This document shows positions 16,445 through 26,439 of a stretch of 64,000 bases of DNA, piece after piece (within the stretch, counting starts at the first letter, position 1; each line of letters starts with the position of its first letter). The DNA lies in NCBI GenBank assembly GCA_947305245.1, contig CAMZDG010000016.1:1-64000 (forward strand), given 5' to 3'. The translations under genes were made by a program, and so were the position numbers. A model generated the notes under the pieces. The model made no database searches and was not told the DNA's origin. It saw only the letters and a program-made list of their open reading frames with translations. The DNA comes from an uncultured Lachnospiraceae bacterium (GTDB lineage: Bacteria; Bacillota; Clostridia; Lachnospirales; Lachnospiraceae).

Positions 16445-17164
16445 CTAGCTTTGCTTCAGGCCACCATACTTTCGGTCTCTCTTATTATATGCCTCAATTG
16501 CCTTGATCAATTCTTCCTTGCTGAAATCCGGCCACGCCACGGGAGTGAAATAGAACTCCGTATAGGCAAGCTGCCAAAGAAGGAAATTGGAAATGCGCTG
16601 TTCGTTGCAGGTGCGGATCAGAAGGTCGGGATCCGGCAGTCCCGCCGTATCCAGACAGTCATTCAAAAGCTCCTCCGTGAGTCCGTCGCCGGAAACCTCT
16701 CCACTTTCCAGCTTCTTTGCCACCTGCTTTACGGCACGCAGGATCTCGTCCCGTCCGCCATAATTGATGGCCACCTGGAAGCGCAGCCCGTCATTATTCT
16801 TCGTAGCCTCCTCCAGCTCGGCGATCCGATCCTGAAGGTCCTTATCCAGCCTCGTCTTGTCGCCGATGATCCGCACGCACATGCGATTCTTGGCAGCGGT
16901 GGTCAGACAGGTCTTCATATAATTGCGAAGCAGCTTCATCAGGGCGTCGACCTCGTCCTTTGGCCGGTTCCAGTTCTCCGTGGAAAACGCATAGACCGTC
17001 AGGTACTTGATCCCCATGCGGTACGCCTCCTCGCAGATCACTTCCACCGTCTTGGCGCCCTGTACGTGTCCATAGTTTCGGGGCATGCCCTTCGCCTTCG
17101 CCCATCTTCCGTTGCCGTCCAAGATAATGGCAACGTGCTGCGGTATTTTCAAGCTCTCGTCCAT
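16445..17164 (-). CDS. uppS: Isoprenyl (undecaprenyl diphosphate) synthase
   Basis: A 239-residue cis-prenyltransferase that builds the C55 carrier lipid for cell-wall synthesis. The conserved blocks are HVAIILDGNGRWAKAKGMPR (catalytic Asp and Arg), GAKTVEVICEEA, YAFSTENWNRP, AINYGGRDEI and LLIRTCNEQRISNFLLWQLAYTE, where Asn replaces the more usual Gly-Gly in the RTSGE-type motif. ATG 17164 is chosen because GAGGAATGAG gives proper spacing; an ATG at 17176 lies within that site. It is followed by cdsA and preceded by frr. Confidence 0.95.
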   Translation of the reverse strand: MDESLKIPQHVAIILDGNGRWAKAKGMPRNYGHVQGAKTVEVICEEAYRMGIKYLTVYAFSTENWNRPKDEVDALMKLLRNYMKTCLTTAAKNRMCVRIIGDKTRLDKDLQDRIAELEEATKNNDGLRFQVAINYGGRDEILRAVKQVAKKLESGEVSGDGLTEELLNDCLDTAGLPDPDLLIRTCNEQRISNFLLWQLAYTEFYFTPVAWPDFSKEELIKAIEAYNKRDRKYGGLKQS

Positions 17165-17264
17165 CTCATTCCTCATTTCTGAAAAGTTGCATAATGCAAA
17201 GTAAGGGGCGGCTCTCGGCTCTCGCCTCCTCCGCCCCCAATTTCAGGCCAATGACCACTTAGGC

Positions 17265-17816
17265 TTAAACGGTCATGATCTCTTTATTCTTCGTCTCCGT
17301 TACGGCATCGATCTCTTTAATGTACTTGTCCGTCAGCTTCTGAAGCTCATCGCCAAGCTGCTTGATCTCGTCCTCGGATACGTCTTCCTTCGCCAGCTTC
17401 TTGAAGGCATCGTTGCCGTCACGGCGGATGTTTCTCACTGCAACCTTGGCTTCCTCAGCCTTTTTGCGGATGTCCTTTGCCAGATCCTTTCTGCGCTCCT
17501 CCGTAAGCTCAGGGAACACAAGGCGGATCACGCTTCCGTCGTTGGAAGGATTGATCCCGATGTCAGAGGTCAGGATCGCCTTCTCCACGGGCTTCAGCAT
17601 GGACTTGTCCCACGGTGCGATCTGGATGATGCGCGCCTCAGGAACGGTTACGTTGCCCACCTGCTGAATGGGGGTGGGAGTTCCGTAATAATCTACGCGA
17701 AGCTTGTCCAAAATGTGAGGGTTCGCACGACCTGCGCGAATGCCCGCAAAATCAGCCTCCAGGAATTCAATCGCCTTCTTCATCTTATTTTCATAAACTT
17801 CCAGTCTTGCATCCAT
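17265..17816 (-). CDS. frr: Ribosome recycling factor
   Basis: A 183-residue RRF, which with EF-G splits the post-termination ribosome. Conserved features are the start MDARLEVYENKMKKAIEFL, FAGIRAGRANPHILDKL, TPIQQVGNVTVPEARI and the C-terminal helix with RRDGNDAFKKLAKE. Length matches the family (about 185). ATG 17816 is used because AGAGAGGAACAAAGGT precedes it; the upstream extension runs into pyrH. The order pyrH-frr-uppS is the usual one in Firmicutes. Confidence 0.97.
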   Translation of the reverse strand: MDARLEVYENKMKKAIEFLEADFAGIRAGRANPHILDKLRVDYYGTPTPIQQVGNVTVPEARIIQIAPWDKSMLKPVEKAILTSDIGINPSNDGSVIRLVFPELTEERRKDLAKDIRKKAEEAKVAVRNIRRDGNDAFKKLAKEDVSEDEIKQLGDELQKLTDKYIKEIDAVTETKNKEIMTV

Positions 17817-17844
17817 ACCTTTGTTCCTCTCTTTCTCTGTGCTG

Positions 17845-18537
17845 TTATACGGTAACCTTGGTGCCACGGAATGTCCCTGTCATGGCATTTACGATGCTGT
17901 TTTCTTCATTCAGGTCGAAGACCCACATCGGCATCTTGTTATCCCTTGCGAGGATGGAAGCCGTCAGGTCAACCACCTGCAGGTTCTTCGCGATCACCTC
18001 GTCTAAAGAGATCTCGTCATATTTGATCGCGTCCGGATTCTTCTTCGGATCGTCGCTGTATACGCCGTCGATGGATTTCGCCAGAAGGATCAGGTCTGCC
18101 TCCATCTCGATCGCCCGAAGGACTACGCCGGTATCCGTGGAAAAGTACGGATGGCCGGTACCGCCCGCAAAGAACACGACCATGTTCTTCTCAAAATACT
18201 TATTCGCCCTGTCCTTGGAAAAGAGCTTTGTAAAGGAACCGCACTCGAAGGGCGTCAGCACGTTGGTCATCAGCCCAACGCTGCGGAAGATCTCCGATAC
18301 GTAGATGCAGTTCATGACGGTTGCAAGCATGCCGATCTGATCTGCCTTCGTGCGGTCGATGTTCTCGCTCGTTCTTCCTCTCCAGAAATTTCCGCCGCCA
18401 GTCACGATCCCCACCTGGATGCCCTGATCCACGAGGGTTTTCACCTGCAGCGCCACCTTCCTGACGGTAGCCTCGTCGAAGCCCGTCTTTTTCTCTCCTG
18501 CCAGCGCCTCACCGCTGAGCTTTAACAGTATGCGCAT
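17845..18537 (-). CDS. pyrH: UMP kinase
   Basis: A 230-residue bacterial UMP kinase of the amino acid kinase fold. It phosphorylates UMP to UDP in pyrimidine nucleotide synthesis. Motifs are MRILLKLSGEALAG (phosphate loop), VTGGGNFWRGR, FFAGGTGHPYFSTDT and the C-terminal block VDLTASILARDNKMPM. Length is typical. RBS ATTGAGGAGGAAC. It is the first gene of the pyrH-frr-uppS-cdsA-dxr-rseP run; the bactofilin gene lies 37 bases upstream in the same direction. Confidence 0.97.
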   Translation of the reverse strand: MRILLKLSGEALAGEKKTGFDEATVRKVALQVKTLVDQGIQVGIVTGGGNFWRGRTSENIDRTKADQIGMLATVMNCIYVSEIFRSVGLMTNVLTPFECGSFTKLFSKDRANKYFEKNMVVFFAGGTGHPYFSTDTGVVLRAIEMEADLILLAKSIDGVYSDDPKKNPDAIKYDEISLDEVIAKNLQVVDLTASILARDNKMPMWVFDLNEENSIVNAMTGTFRGTKVTV

Positions 18538-18574
18538 GTGTTCCTCCTCAATCTCGCGTTAAATTTTTCCGTCT

Positions 18575-19516
18575 TTATGCTTCTTGCTCTTCAAAGAACT
18601 TCGCAGCGCTCTGCTCTGCGTAGCTGAGAACGCACATTCCCTCAATCCTTGCACCATTATTGATCTGAATGGTCTTCGCCTTGACGTTGCCAAGCACTAC
18701 GGCCGTCGAGTCGATGATCACGGGACCCTTGACGTCAATGGTACCCTTGACTGCACCTGCGATCACGGCATCCGTGCCTTCCACGTTGCCGACCACTACG
18801 GTCCCCATACCAATCCGAACCGCTCCGTCGCTGAGTACGTCTCCGTTGATCTTTGCGGAGTCCGCAAGAATCTCAGCCGCTTTGGAATTCCCGGCGATCC
18901 GTCCCGTCACGTTCAGCTTTCCCTTCACCTGTACGTTTCCAAACACCTCGCCGAAAACGTCCGCGGAACCGGTGGAAAGAATGTCACCCTTGATGCGCAT
19001 TCCTGCGGTGATCACGGCCGTCTCCTCGATCTCATCCACGCTATTCAGGTCCAGAACCCAAGTCTTGTCATTGTTTTTGGAAATTGCTTCGGACTGCTCG
19101 TAATCCTTCACTGTCGCTTCTCCTTCCGATCTCCAATCCTGATTTACTGCCGGTGCGGCCGGCTCTGCCTTAGGCACAAACTCCTGCGCAGGCTCCTCTA
19201 ATGAGATCTGCAGACTGCTTTCCTCCTGCGCCTCAGGCTCGTCCTCTTCAAAGTCATCCAAGAACTCGATGGCAGGCTCATCCGTGATCGCCTCGTCCAG
19301 GCTTTCCGTCTCCTTTAAGCGCTGCTCCTCCTGCTCGGCTGCCTCCGCGTCTGCTTCCTGCAGCTCATCAATGTCCTGCAAGGTTGCCTCAAGTTCTTGC
19401 AACTCTTTTAAGGCATCCCCCTTCGCAGGCTTTGCCTGCGTCCTCTCGCTGCCAGGCGTTCGATCGCCGGCACCCTGATTCTTCAGATCCTCTTTCAGAT
19501 CAGAGAAAAAACCCAT
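18575..19516 (-). CDS. Bactofilin-family polymer-forming cytoskeletal protein
   Basis: A 313-residue protein. Residues 1-155 are acidic and low in complexity (Glu/Ala/Gln-rich), probably disordered. Residues about 165-300 are the DUF583 bactofilin beta-helix, with regularly spaced Gly and Ile/Val strands such as GMRIKGDILSTGSADVFGEV and GTVVVGNVEGTDAVIAG. Bactofilins polymerise without nucleotide and can localise cell-wall or motility machinery. The long acidic N-terminal arm is larger than in typical bactofilins (which total about 120-180 residues). RBS GGGAGGTAAGG. It sits just upstream of pyrH. Confidence 0.88.
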   Translation of the reverse strand: MGFFSDLKEDLKNQGAGDRTPGSERTQAKPAKGDALKELQELEATLQDIDELQEADAEAAEQEEQRLKETESLDEAITDEPAIEFLDDFEEDEPEAQEESSLQISLEEPAQEFVPKAEPAAPAVNQDWRSEGEATVKDYEQSEAISKNNDKTWVLDLNSVDEIEETAVITAGMRIKGDILSTGSADVFGEVFGNVQVKGKLNVTGRIAGNSKAAEILADSAKINGDVLSDGAVRIGMGTVVVGNVEGTDAVIAGAVKGTIDVKGPVIIDSTAVVLGNVKAKTIQINNGARIEGMCVLSYAEQSAAKFFEEQEA

Positions 19517-19637
19517 GAGTCCTTACCTCCCATTTTGACCATAAATACCCATAGTCCCACAAATGTTAGTATAACATATTCCTCTGCCTTGGGAAAGAGA
19601 AAAAACAAAAAAAATAACGCAAGATACGAATTGGTCC

Positions 19638-19868
19638 TCAGCAGCAGCCCGTTTTCGGTAATTTCCGTTCAACGTATTTCCCGCAAATCTCCTCCTGAAA
19701 GACTTTGTCCGCATTTCTTGCGCGTTTTAAGCGATACCAGACGTCCTCTTTGACGTCAAGAAACAAGATCACTTCACCCGTCAGCGTGAATTGGATCTCC
19801 AACACCATGGTCAGCACGTCATATGCTGCCGCATAAACTACCCTTCCTCCAATCGTTACTCTGCTCAT
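19638..19868 (-). CDS. KTSC-like small protein
   Basis: A 76-residue protein resembling the KTSC domain: strand, turn and strand (AYDVLTMVLEIQFTLTGEV), then FLDVKEDVWYRLKRARN and an F-x-x-x-I-x-x-x-Y ending (FQEEICGKYVERKL). KTSC domains occur alone or fused to lysyl-tRNA synthetase and have no settled function. It ends in a Cys pair (TGCC). ATG 19868 has the strong site GAGGAGGGGG; upstream codons in the longer frame lack one. It lies between groEL and the bactofilin gene, all on the minus strand, but has its own likely promoter. Confidence 0.65.
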   Translation of the reverse strand: MSRVTIGGRVVYAAAYDVLTMVLEIQFTLTGEVILFLDVKEDVWYRLKRARNADKVFQEEICGKYVERKLPKTGCC

Positions 19869-19938
19869 GATAACCCCCTCCTCTATGGGTCCTTTCCCCT
19901 CATGCGTGTCCGGCCCCATGCACGGACATCCCTCAGCA

Positions 19939-19967
19939 TTATAATACATTTTTACTAAATTATAAAG
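19939..19967 (-). promoter_or_regulatory. Possible promoter of the KTSC-like gene
   Basis: On the minus strand TATAAT (19944-19939) has a weak -35 (TTTATA) 17 bases upstream. A nested palindrome lies directly upstream at 19971-20010. Confidence 0.4.
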
Positions 19968-19970
19968 AGC

Positions 19971-20010
19971 GTTTAGCTATAACAACTTATTATTGTTATG
20001 TTTGCTAAAC
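19971..20010. repeat. Nested palindrome upstream of the KTSC-like gene
   Basis: The outer arms GTTTAGC (19971-19977) and GCTAAAC (20004-20010) and the inner arms ATAACAA (19979-19985) and TTGTTAT (19993-19999) are each perfectly complementary. The element sits between the groEL terminator and the putative KTSC-gene promoter, so it is a candidate operator. No T-run follows. Confidence 0.55.
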
Positions 20011-20014
20011 CAAG

Positions 20015-20050
20015 TAAAAAAGAACCTCACCAATTACTTGGCAAGGTTCT
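20015..20050 (-). terminator. Intrinsic terminator of groESL
   Basis: On the minus strand AGAACCT, a short interrupted stem and AGGTTCT are followed by TTTTTT, 29 bases after the groEL stop. Confidence 0.85.
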
Positions 20051-20078
20051 CTTTAAATTGCGTTTTAAATGTGGAGAT

Positions 20079-21731
<1,653 letters not shown>

Positions 21732-22016
21732 TTATCCGATGATGGCGAGTATGTCGCTCTGCTTTACGATCAGATACTCTTCGTCATCCAGTTTCACTTC
21801 AGTTCCCGCATACTTGGAGAAGATCACCTTGTCGCCAACCTTCACCTGCATTGCGATCTCCTTCCCGTCTACCACGCCACCGGGGCCAACTGCCAAAACC
21901 TCAGCCTGCTGGGGTCTTTCCTTTTCCTTACCTGCCAGGATGATGCCGGACTTCGTGGTCTCTTCGGCAACCATCTGCTTTAATACGACTCTGTCGCCCA
22001 AAGGTACTAACTTCAT
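21732..22016 (-). CDS. groES: Co-chaperonin GroES (Hsp10)
   Basis: A 94-residue co-chaperonin that caps GroEL. Hallmarks are the start MKLVPLGDRVVLKQ, the mobile loop ETTKSGIILAGKEKERPQ, and the ending EEYLIVKQSDILAIIG. RBS AAAAGGAGGCAAAG. It is the first gene of the groESL operon, directly downstream of a perfect CIRCE operator. Confidence 0.99.
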   Translation of the reverse strand: MKLVPLGDRVVLKQMVAEETTKSGIILAGKEKERPQQAEVLAVGPGGVVDGKEIAMQVKVGDKVIFSKYAGTEVKLDDEEYLIVKQSDILAIIG

Positions 22017-22079
22017 AGTTCTTTGCCTCCTTTTAGTTCATTCCCCTGCCTTTTCGCGGGAACGAATCCATTTGATTTG

Positions 22080-22106
22080 TTAGCACTCTTAATGTTTGAG
22101 TGCTAA
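22080..22106 (-). promoter_or_regulatory. CIRCE operator (HrcA binding site)
   Basis: A perfect TTAGCACTC-N9-GAGTGCTAA inverted repeat lies between the promoter and groES. HrcA represses groESL here until heat shock; hrcA itself is not in the window. Confidence 0.97.
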
Positions 22107-22118
22107 TTTCTATTCCAT

Positions 22119-22147
22119 ATATTAGATTTATATGCCCCCGTTTGCAA
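22119..22147 (-). promoter_or_regulatory. SigA promoter of groESL
   Basis: On the minus strand TTGCAA (22147-22142), a 17-base spacer and TAATAT (22124-22119). Transcription would begin just ahead of the CIRCE element. Confidence 0.75.
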
Positions 22148-22280
22148 ACCAATTCTCAGCTATCAGCAATTCATTATCTCGTTTTTTCTCACTTTTTCTC
22201 CGTTTTTCTCTTGTTATTATATTGCAACCCCATTTCGGAGATTTAATAATGATTTTAGAATTGGCGCTCCCGCCGCGGAT

Positions 22281-23396
22281 TTACTGGTTTCTCGGATCCT
22301 TGATCGTGTATCCGTCCGCCTCAAACAGGGCGTCATAATCATACGAATGATAAAAGGTCCAGACTGCCTGACAGTAGTCCTCATAATTGTCCCTCGTGAT
22401 CTCGTCATGCCCCTCGGCGATCCATGCGAGGATCTGACTGTTCACGTTTTCATGATGATGCGCCACGTCCCTGTAATTATAAGGATCCGTCACAATGTCC
22501 GCCTCCTCATAAAAGGCGAAAAGCCGAATGTTTTCCTGATCCAGGAGGAGGCTTAGGATATACTCCTGCGCCTTAAGATACCGGTCCATCTCTCCCATCT
22601 CATGCACGTAATCCCAAAAATAGATGCTATAGGGTGACACGTAAAGATAGAATGTCGTCTCCGGATGCGCCTTCGCCACGTCGATCACGTTCTCCTGAAA
22701 ATTCTCGCGAATGCGCTCATATTCTTCTTCCGTGATGTCTCCATTCCCCGTATACTCGACCATGTTGCGGGCGTAATGCGCCTGAACGCCGGCAGGACCA
22801 TACGGATAGAAGGAATTCCAGTTCATGTACTCGTCCAGCGTCACGGAGGGCTTTCCGCGCAGAGTCCTGATCAGATCGACGAAGGTTCCTTTCATGAAAA
22901 TCTCAAAGTTCAGCAGATAGCTTATGTCATTGAGCGGGTTGTCGTCATAGAGATATCCGGGATAGGACTCCGCCGGATAATCCCGCTCATCCTTTCCGTC
23001 AAAGGCACGGAACAGGTCAATGTTTCTGACTACGGCCTTGATGTTCTCATTATGCGCGAACGCAAAGCTAAGGAGCTCTTTCACCTCCCTGTGACTGCCG
23101 CCGCTGAAGGGGATCTTAATGGAATGCACGCCAAAGAGCGCGTCAAACTCGGAGGGTTTAAAATTCTCCGACATAGACGTGCCGACGATCACGGCGTCAT
23201 AATCAAAGGTCCTTGCGATGCCGTAATTCTGATACCGCTCATTATCTAGTTGATAGCTGATCCCGGAAATTGGTTTGTGAAACAGAAAATAAGGGTCCAC
23301 GAGCGCCGTCAGGCCTGCCACCATGGCAAGGACGAGAACGACAAGCGCGATAAAGAGGACAAACCATTTTCTGGAATTGAATTGTTTCTCCTTCAC
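22281..23396 (-). CDS. SGNH-like (AlgJ/AlgX/DltD-type) partner of MBOAT acyltransferase
   Basis: A 371-residue protein with one N-terminal membrane anchor (about 12-34) and an extracytoplasmic domain. VIVGTSMSENF (about 69-79) looks like the GDS-type nucleophile block of SGNH hydrolases, and DVAHHHENVNSQIL near residue 310 supplies a DxxH-like pair. In alginate and teichoic-acid systems such proteins work with an MBOAT protein to O-acetylate a polysaccharide outside the membrane. Here the MBOAT gene lies immediately upstream (31 bases). The polymer is not identifiable. RBS quality is modest (AAGTGAAGG). Confidence 0.75.
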   Translation of the reverse strand: MKEKQFNSRKWFVLFIALVVLVLAMVAGLTALVDPYFLFHKPISGISYQLDNERYQNYGIARTFDYDAVIVGTSMSENFKPSEFDALFGVHSIKIPFSGGSHREVKELLSFAFAHNENIKAVVRNIDLFRAFDGKDERDYPAESYPGYLYDDNPLNDISYLLNFEIFMKGTFVDLIRTLRGKPSVTLDEYMNWNSFYPYGPAGVQAHYARNMVEYTGNGDITEEEYERIRENFQENVIDVAKAHPETTFYLYVSPYSIYFWDYVHEMGEMDRYLKAQEYILSLLLDQENIRLFAFYEEADIVTDPYNYRDVAHHHENVNSQILAWIAEGHDEITRDNYEDYCQAVWTFYHSYDYDALFEADGYTIKDPRNQ

Positions 23397-23427
23397 TTTC
23401 CTTCTACCTCAAAGTTCATGATCGTCA

Positions 23428-24879
23428 TTAGAAATTAAAATACAGGAAGGCACTGACGTTCTCGAACGACAGCACGCACCAGACAAGAAGCCCCGCCGCA
23501 ACGATTGCTTTCCAGACCGTAAGCTTTCCCTGCTCCACCCTCTCTCTCGCATTCTTTGTAAAGAAGGTGATAAAGCAGGTCACGGCCACAAAGCCAAAGG
23601 TAAGGATGCTCGGCATCAGGTTCGACAGAGGGAGCCTTTGAAGGATCACCTCCAGGCCCTTTGGCTCGAAGCATGCCGTGAAATAAAACGGCAGTCCGCC
23701 CCATCCGCCCGTAAACACCCGGCCAAGCAGCTCGAACGCCTGCGCAAAGCTCTCCGCGCGGAAGAACACCCAGGCTATGTTGACAAACAGGAAGGTAAAT
23801 GCCCATCGGACAAGCTTTGGGATTTTTTCCAAAGTAGTCTTGGTCGCCCGCGCGATCATCATGAGGACGCCGTGCAGACCACCCCAGAACACAAAGGTCC
23901 AGTTTGCGCCGTGCCACAGGCCGCTTAGCAGGAAGATGATCATCACGTTCACGTAGGTCCGCACCTTCCCCTTGCGATTGCCGCCCAAGGGAATATAAAC
24001 ATATCTGGTGAAGAACCGCGTCAGCGTGATATGCCAGCGGCTCCAGAAATCGGCGATCCCGATCGCCTGATAAGGGGAATTGAAATTGACGGGAAGCACA
24101 ATGTTGAACATCTTTCCAATACCCATGGCCATGTCACAATAGCCGCTGAAATCGAAATAGATCTGCATGGTATAAGAAAAGATGAGGAACAGTGCGCTGG
24201 GAGAATTGAGGTTAGCGATCACGGGATAGCCCGTGTCCACCACTAGTCCGAACACGTCCGCGATCATGATCTTCTTTGCAAGTCCCAAAACAAAGAGCCA
24301 GCATCCATTCGCGAGATTGTCCCAATTGACCTTTCTCTTCTCCGGATCCTGAAACTGCGGCAGGAACTCGTCCTGCGTGACAATGGGCCCGGCCACCAGC
24401 TGCGGGAAGAAGCTCACATAGCACGCATATGTGATGAAATCCGCGGCAGCCGCCTTTCTCTGATAGGTGTCCGCCACGAAGGAAATCTGCTGGAAAGTAA
24501 AGAAGCTGATGCCAAGGGGAAGCGCAATGCGAAGCAAGGGAAAGTCCGTGCGAAAAACGGCATTTACGTTGGACAAAAAGAAATCTGCGTACTTGAAGTA
24601 ACCCAAGATCCCCAGATTCACGATAATACCCATGATTAAAATGGCCTTCCTTGCGCCCGCTCTCTCTTCCCGCCGCATCCAAAAGCAAAGCAGGTAATTG
24701 ATGACAATGCTCGAGCAGATGATGGCCAGGTAGCTCGGATTCAGATACCCGTAAAACCAGAGCGACATGCCAAGGAGCAGCACGTTCGCCGCCATCATCT
24801 GCCACTTGTTCAGCAGGAAATATAACAGTACGCAAAGAGGAAGAAACAATAACACAAATATGTAGGAATTAAAGAGCAT
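23428..24879 (-). CDS. MBOAT family membrane-bound O-acyltransferase
   Basis: A 483-residue polytopic membrane protein of the AlgI/DltB-like MBOAT family that moves acyl groups across the membrane to an extracellular acceptor. Signature regions are FPQLVAGPIV, SYTMQIYFDFSGYCDMA, and LLSGLWHGANWTFVFWGG with the catalytic His. ATG 24879 has GGTGGAGAC upstream; a longer start at 24915 overlaps the preceding gene. It forms a pair with the SGNH-like protein downstream and sits 10 bases after a C39-like gene. Together they suggest O-acetylation of a surface polysaccharide or wall polymer. Confidence 0.92.
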   Translation of the reverse strand: MLFNSYIFVLLFLPLCVLLYFLLNKWQMMAANVLLLGMSLWFYGYLNPSYLAIICSSIVINYLLCFWMRREERAGARKAILIMGIIVNLGILGYFKYADFFLSNVNAVFRTDFPLLRIALPLGISFFTFQQISFVADTYQRKAAAADFITYACYVSFFPQLVAGPIVTQDEFLPQFQDPEKRKVNWDNLANGCWLFVLGLAKKIMIADVFGLVVDTGYPVIANLNSPSALFLIFSYTMQIYFDFSGYCDMAMGIGKMFNIVLPVNFNSPYQAIGIADFWSRWHITLTRFFTRYVYIPLGGNRKGKVRTYVNVMIIFLLSGLWHGANWTFVFWGGLHGVLMMIARATKTTLEKIPKLVRWAFTFLFVNIAWVFFRAESFAQAFELLGRVFTGGWGGLPFYFTACFEPKGLEVILQRLPLSNLMPSILTFGFVAVTCFITFFTKNARERVEQGKLTVWKAIVAAGLLVWCVLSFENVSAFLYFNF

Positions 24880-24889
24880 GTCTCCACCT

Positions 24890-25558
24890 TTAGCACTTGA
24901 TCTCCAGGAATCCAAGGAGCTTGCTCATGTCATACTCCTGCAGGATCCCGAGATTGGAATCATAATATAGTCCGTCATAATGGATCAGGTAATGACAATA
25001 CCGCCCCATCTTCTCCATCATAATGCAGCATTTCGGGAGCACAACCTCGCGTCCCTCGTTATAATTGATCACGTCAGCGTGGTCAATGCCATAGTAATTC
25101 AGCGCCGAGATCACGCGGCCCATGGTCGCCTGCCACTCGCGGCAGTCCATGATGGTGATGACTTCGGCGATGGTGCGCCCTGCCAGCATGGCAACGCATG
25201 CCTGCCCGCAAAGCCCGTCCTCCGGCTGCTTGATCACCTGCATGCTGTCGATCTTGCGCACGGGATGATCGAAGTCGTAAGGGCTGTTCTGATCCATGCG
25301 GATGATGGAGCCTGTCACGTGGAGCAGGATCTGATGCGGCGTTCCAAGCTCAATGCCGGACGCATCCTCATCCTCCAGCTGAATGTAATAATTTCCTTTC
25401 TCCTTCGGGAGCAGTTCGCACTGGATGATGCGATTGTCCAGGACGATGTCCGCCTGGATCACGTCCCTTTGCTTGCAGACCTCCCAGACGTTAAAGGGAA
25501 TGTCGATCACATATCCGCTATCATTCCGTTCCAGTTTCGATTCAAAAAAATATCTCAT
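24890..25558 (-). CDS. DUF1905-like / C39-like predicted cysteine-peptidase fold protein
   Basis: A 222-residue soluble protein with two parts. Residues about 1-88 look like the small DUF1905 barrel (PFNVWEVCKQRDVIQADIVL, then an LG-type turn at GIELGTPHQILL). Residues about 105-220 resemble a C39/papain-like fold: KQPEDGLCGQACVAMLAG supplies the oxyanion Gln and candidate nucleophile Cys, and HYLIHYDGLYYDSN the His and Asp/Asn. Activity is not proven and no export signal is present. ATG 25558 with GGAGGAAG is preferred to an upstream TTG at 25573. It lies between an AraC regulator and the O-acetylation pair, with gaps of 17 and 10 bases, so it is probably cotranscribed with them. Confidence 0.65.
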   Translation of the reverse strand: MRYFFESKLERNDSGYVIDIPFNVWEVCKQRDVIQADIVLDNRIIQCELLPKEKGNYYIQLEDEDASGIELGTPHQILLHVTGSIIRMDQNSPYDFDHPVRKIDSMQVIKQPEDGLCGQACVAMLAGRTIAEVITIMDCREWQATMGRVISALNYYGIDHADVINYNEGREVVLPKCCIMMEKMGRYCHYLIHYDGLYYDSNLGILQEYDMSKLLGFLEIKC

Positions 25559-25575
25559 GATCTTCCTCCACAATA

Positions 25576-26430
25576 TTAGATATTTTCTAAGCGTCTCGCC
25601 TGCGTCGGCGTGATGCCAAATCGCTTCTTAAAGAGCTTGCTGAAATGATAGGCGTCGTCATATCCGACCATGGCCGCCGCCTCCTGCACGCTCTGTGCCT
25701 CGCCCTGCTCCAGGAGCTCCTTCGCCTTCTCGAGGCGGATCTTGATCAGGTGCTGAATGGGTGCGTCCCCCGTCTCACTCTTAAAGATCTTGGATACGTA
25801 AAAGGGACTGAGATACATGTTGTCCGCAATCTGATCCAAAGAGATCTTCTCGCTGTAATGATCCTCAAAGTAAGTCAGGATCTTCTCCACCACGTATTTC
25901 TTGTTGGTCGATTCAAACACATAGCCGTCCACGGGCTTTTCCGGCTCACACTGCTCCCTCATCACAAGGATCAGGATCTGCATCAGGTAGGACTTCAGCA
26001 TAAAGTATCTGCCCTGCCGCCTGGCCGCCTTTTCCGCTTCCATCGAGGAACAGATCTTAAAGATCCTCTGCCTGAGCTCGCCCTTCGTATGTATCACGTA
26101 GCTCCCGCCGGGGAGTGGTACGTGGTTCGCGCAAAAGCCGGGAAACTGCACGTCCGTAAAGCCCACGAAAAACTCCGTGGTCGGCGTCTCCACCTGCTTT
26201 AAGAACAGCGCCTGATGACGGATCCCGGGATTAAAGATCAGAAGGTCGCCCTCCGCCACGTCATAAATCTCTCCCTCAATGTGGTACTTTCCCTCTCCGG
26301 AAAGCACAAAGCACAGCTCCAGGTGATTATGGCAGTGATAGATCGCCTCATCCTCATGCCGCGTCCCCTTCCAGATATACAGGAAGGTGGGATTGATCTC
26401 CTCGATTACGATTTCTCTGTCTTCGTTCAT
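25576..26430 (-). CDS. AraC-family transcriptional regulator with cupin sensor
   Basis: A 284-residue regulator. The N-terminal cupin domain (about 15-110) carries YHCHNHLELCFVLSGEGKYH and GDLLIFNPGIRHQ; the two AraC helix-turn-helix units lie at about 185-280 (LDQIADNMYLSPFYVSKIFK and VQEAAAMVGYDDAYHFSKLF). Such proteins usually sense a sugar or small metabolite and activate adjacent genes. It sits 10 bases after mgtE and 17 before the C39-like gene, so it may be read from the mgtE leader promoter or from one inside mgtE. The ligand cannot be inferred. Confidence 0.93.
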   Translation of the reverse strand: MNEDREIVIEEINPTFLYIWKGTRHEDEAIYHCHNHLELCFVLSGEGKYHIEGEIYDVAEGDLLIFNPGIRHQALFLKQVETPTTEFFVGFTDVQFPGFCANHVPLPGGSYVIHTKGELRQRIFKICSSMEAEKAARRQGRYFMLKSYLMQILILVMREQCEPEKPVDGYVFESTNKKYVVEKILTYFEDHYSEKISLDQIADNMYLSPFYVSKIFKSETGDAPIQHLIKIRLEKAKELLEQGEAQSVQEAAAMVGYDDAYHFSKLFKKRFGITPTQARRLENI

Positions 26431-26439
26431 TCAATTACC

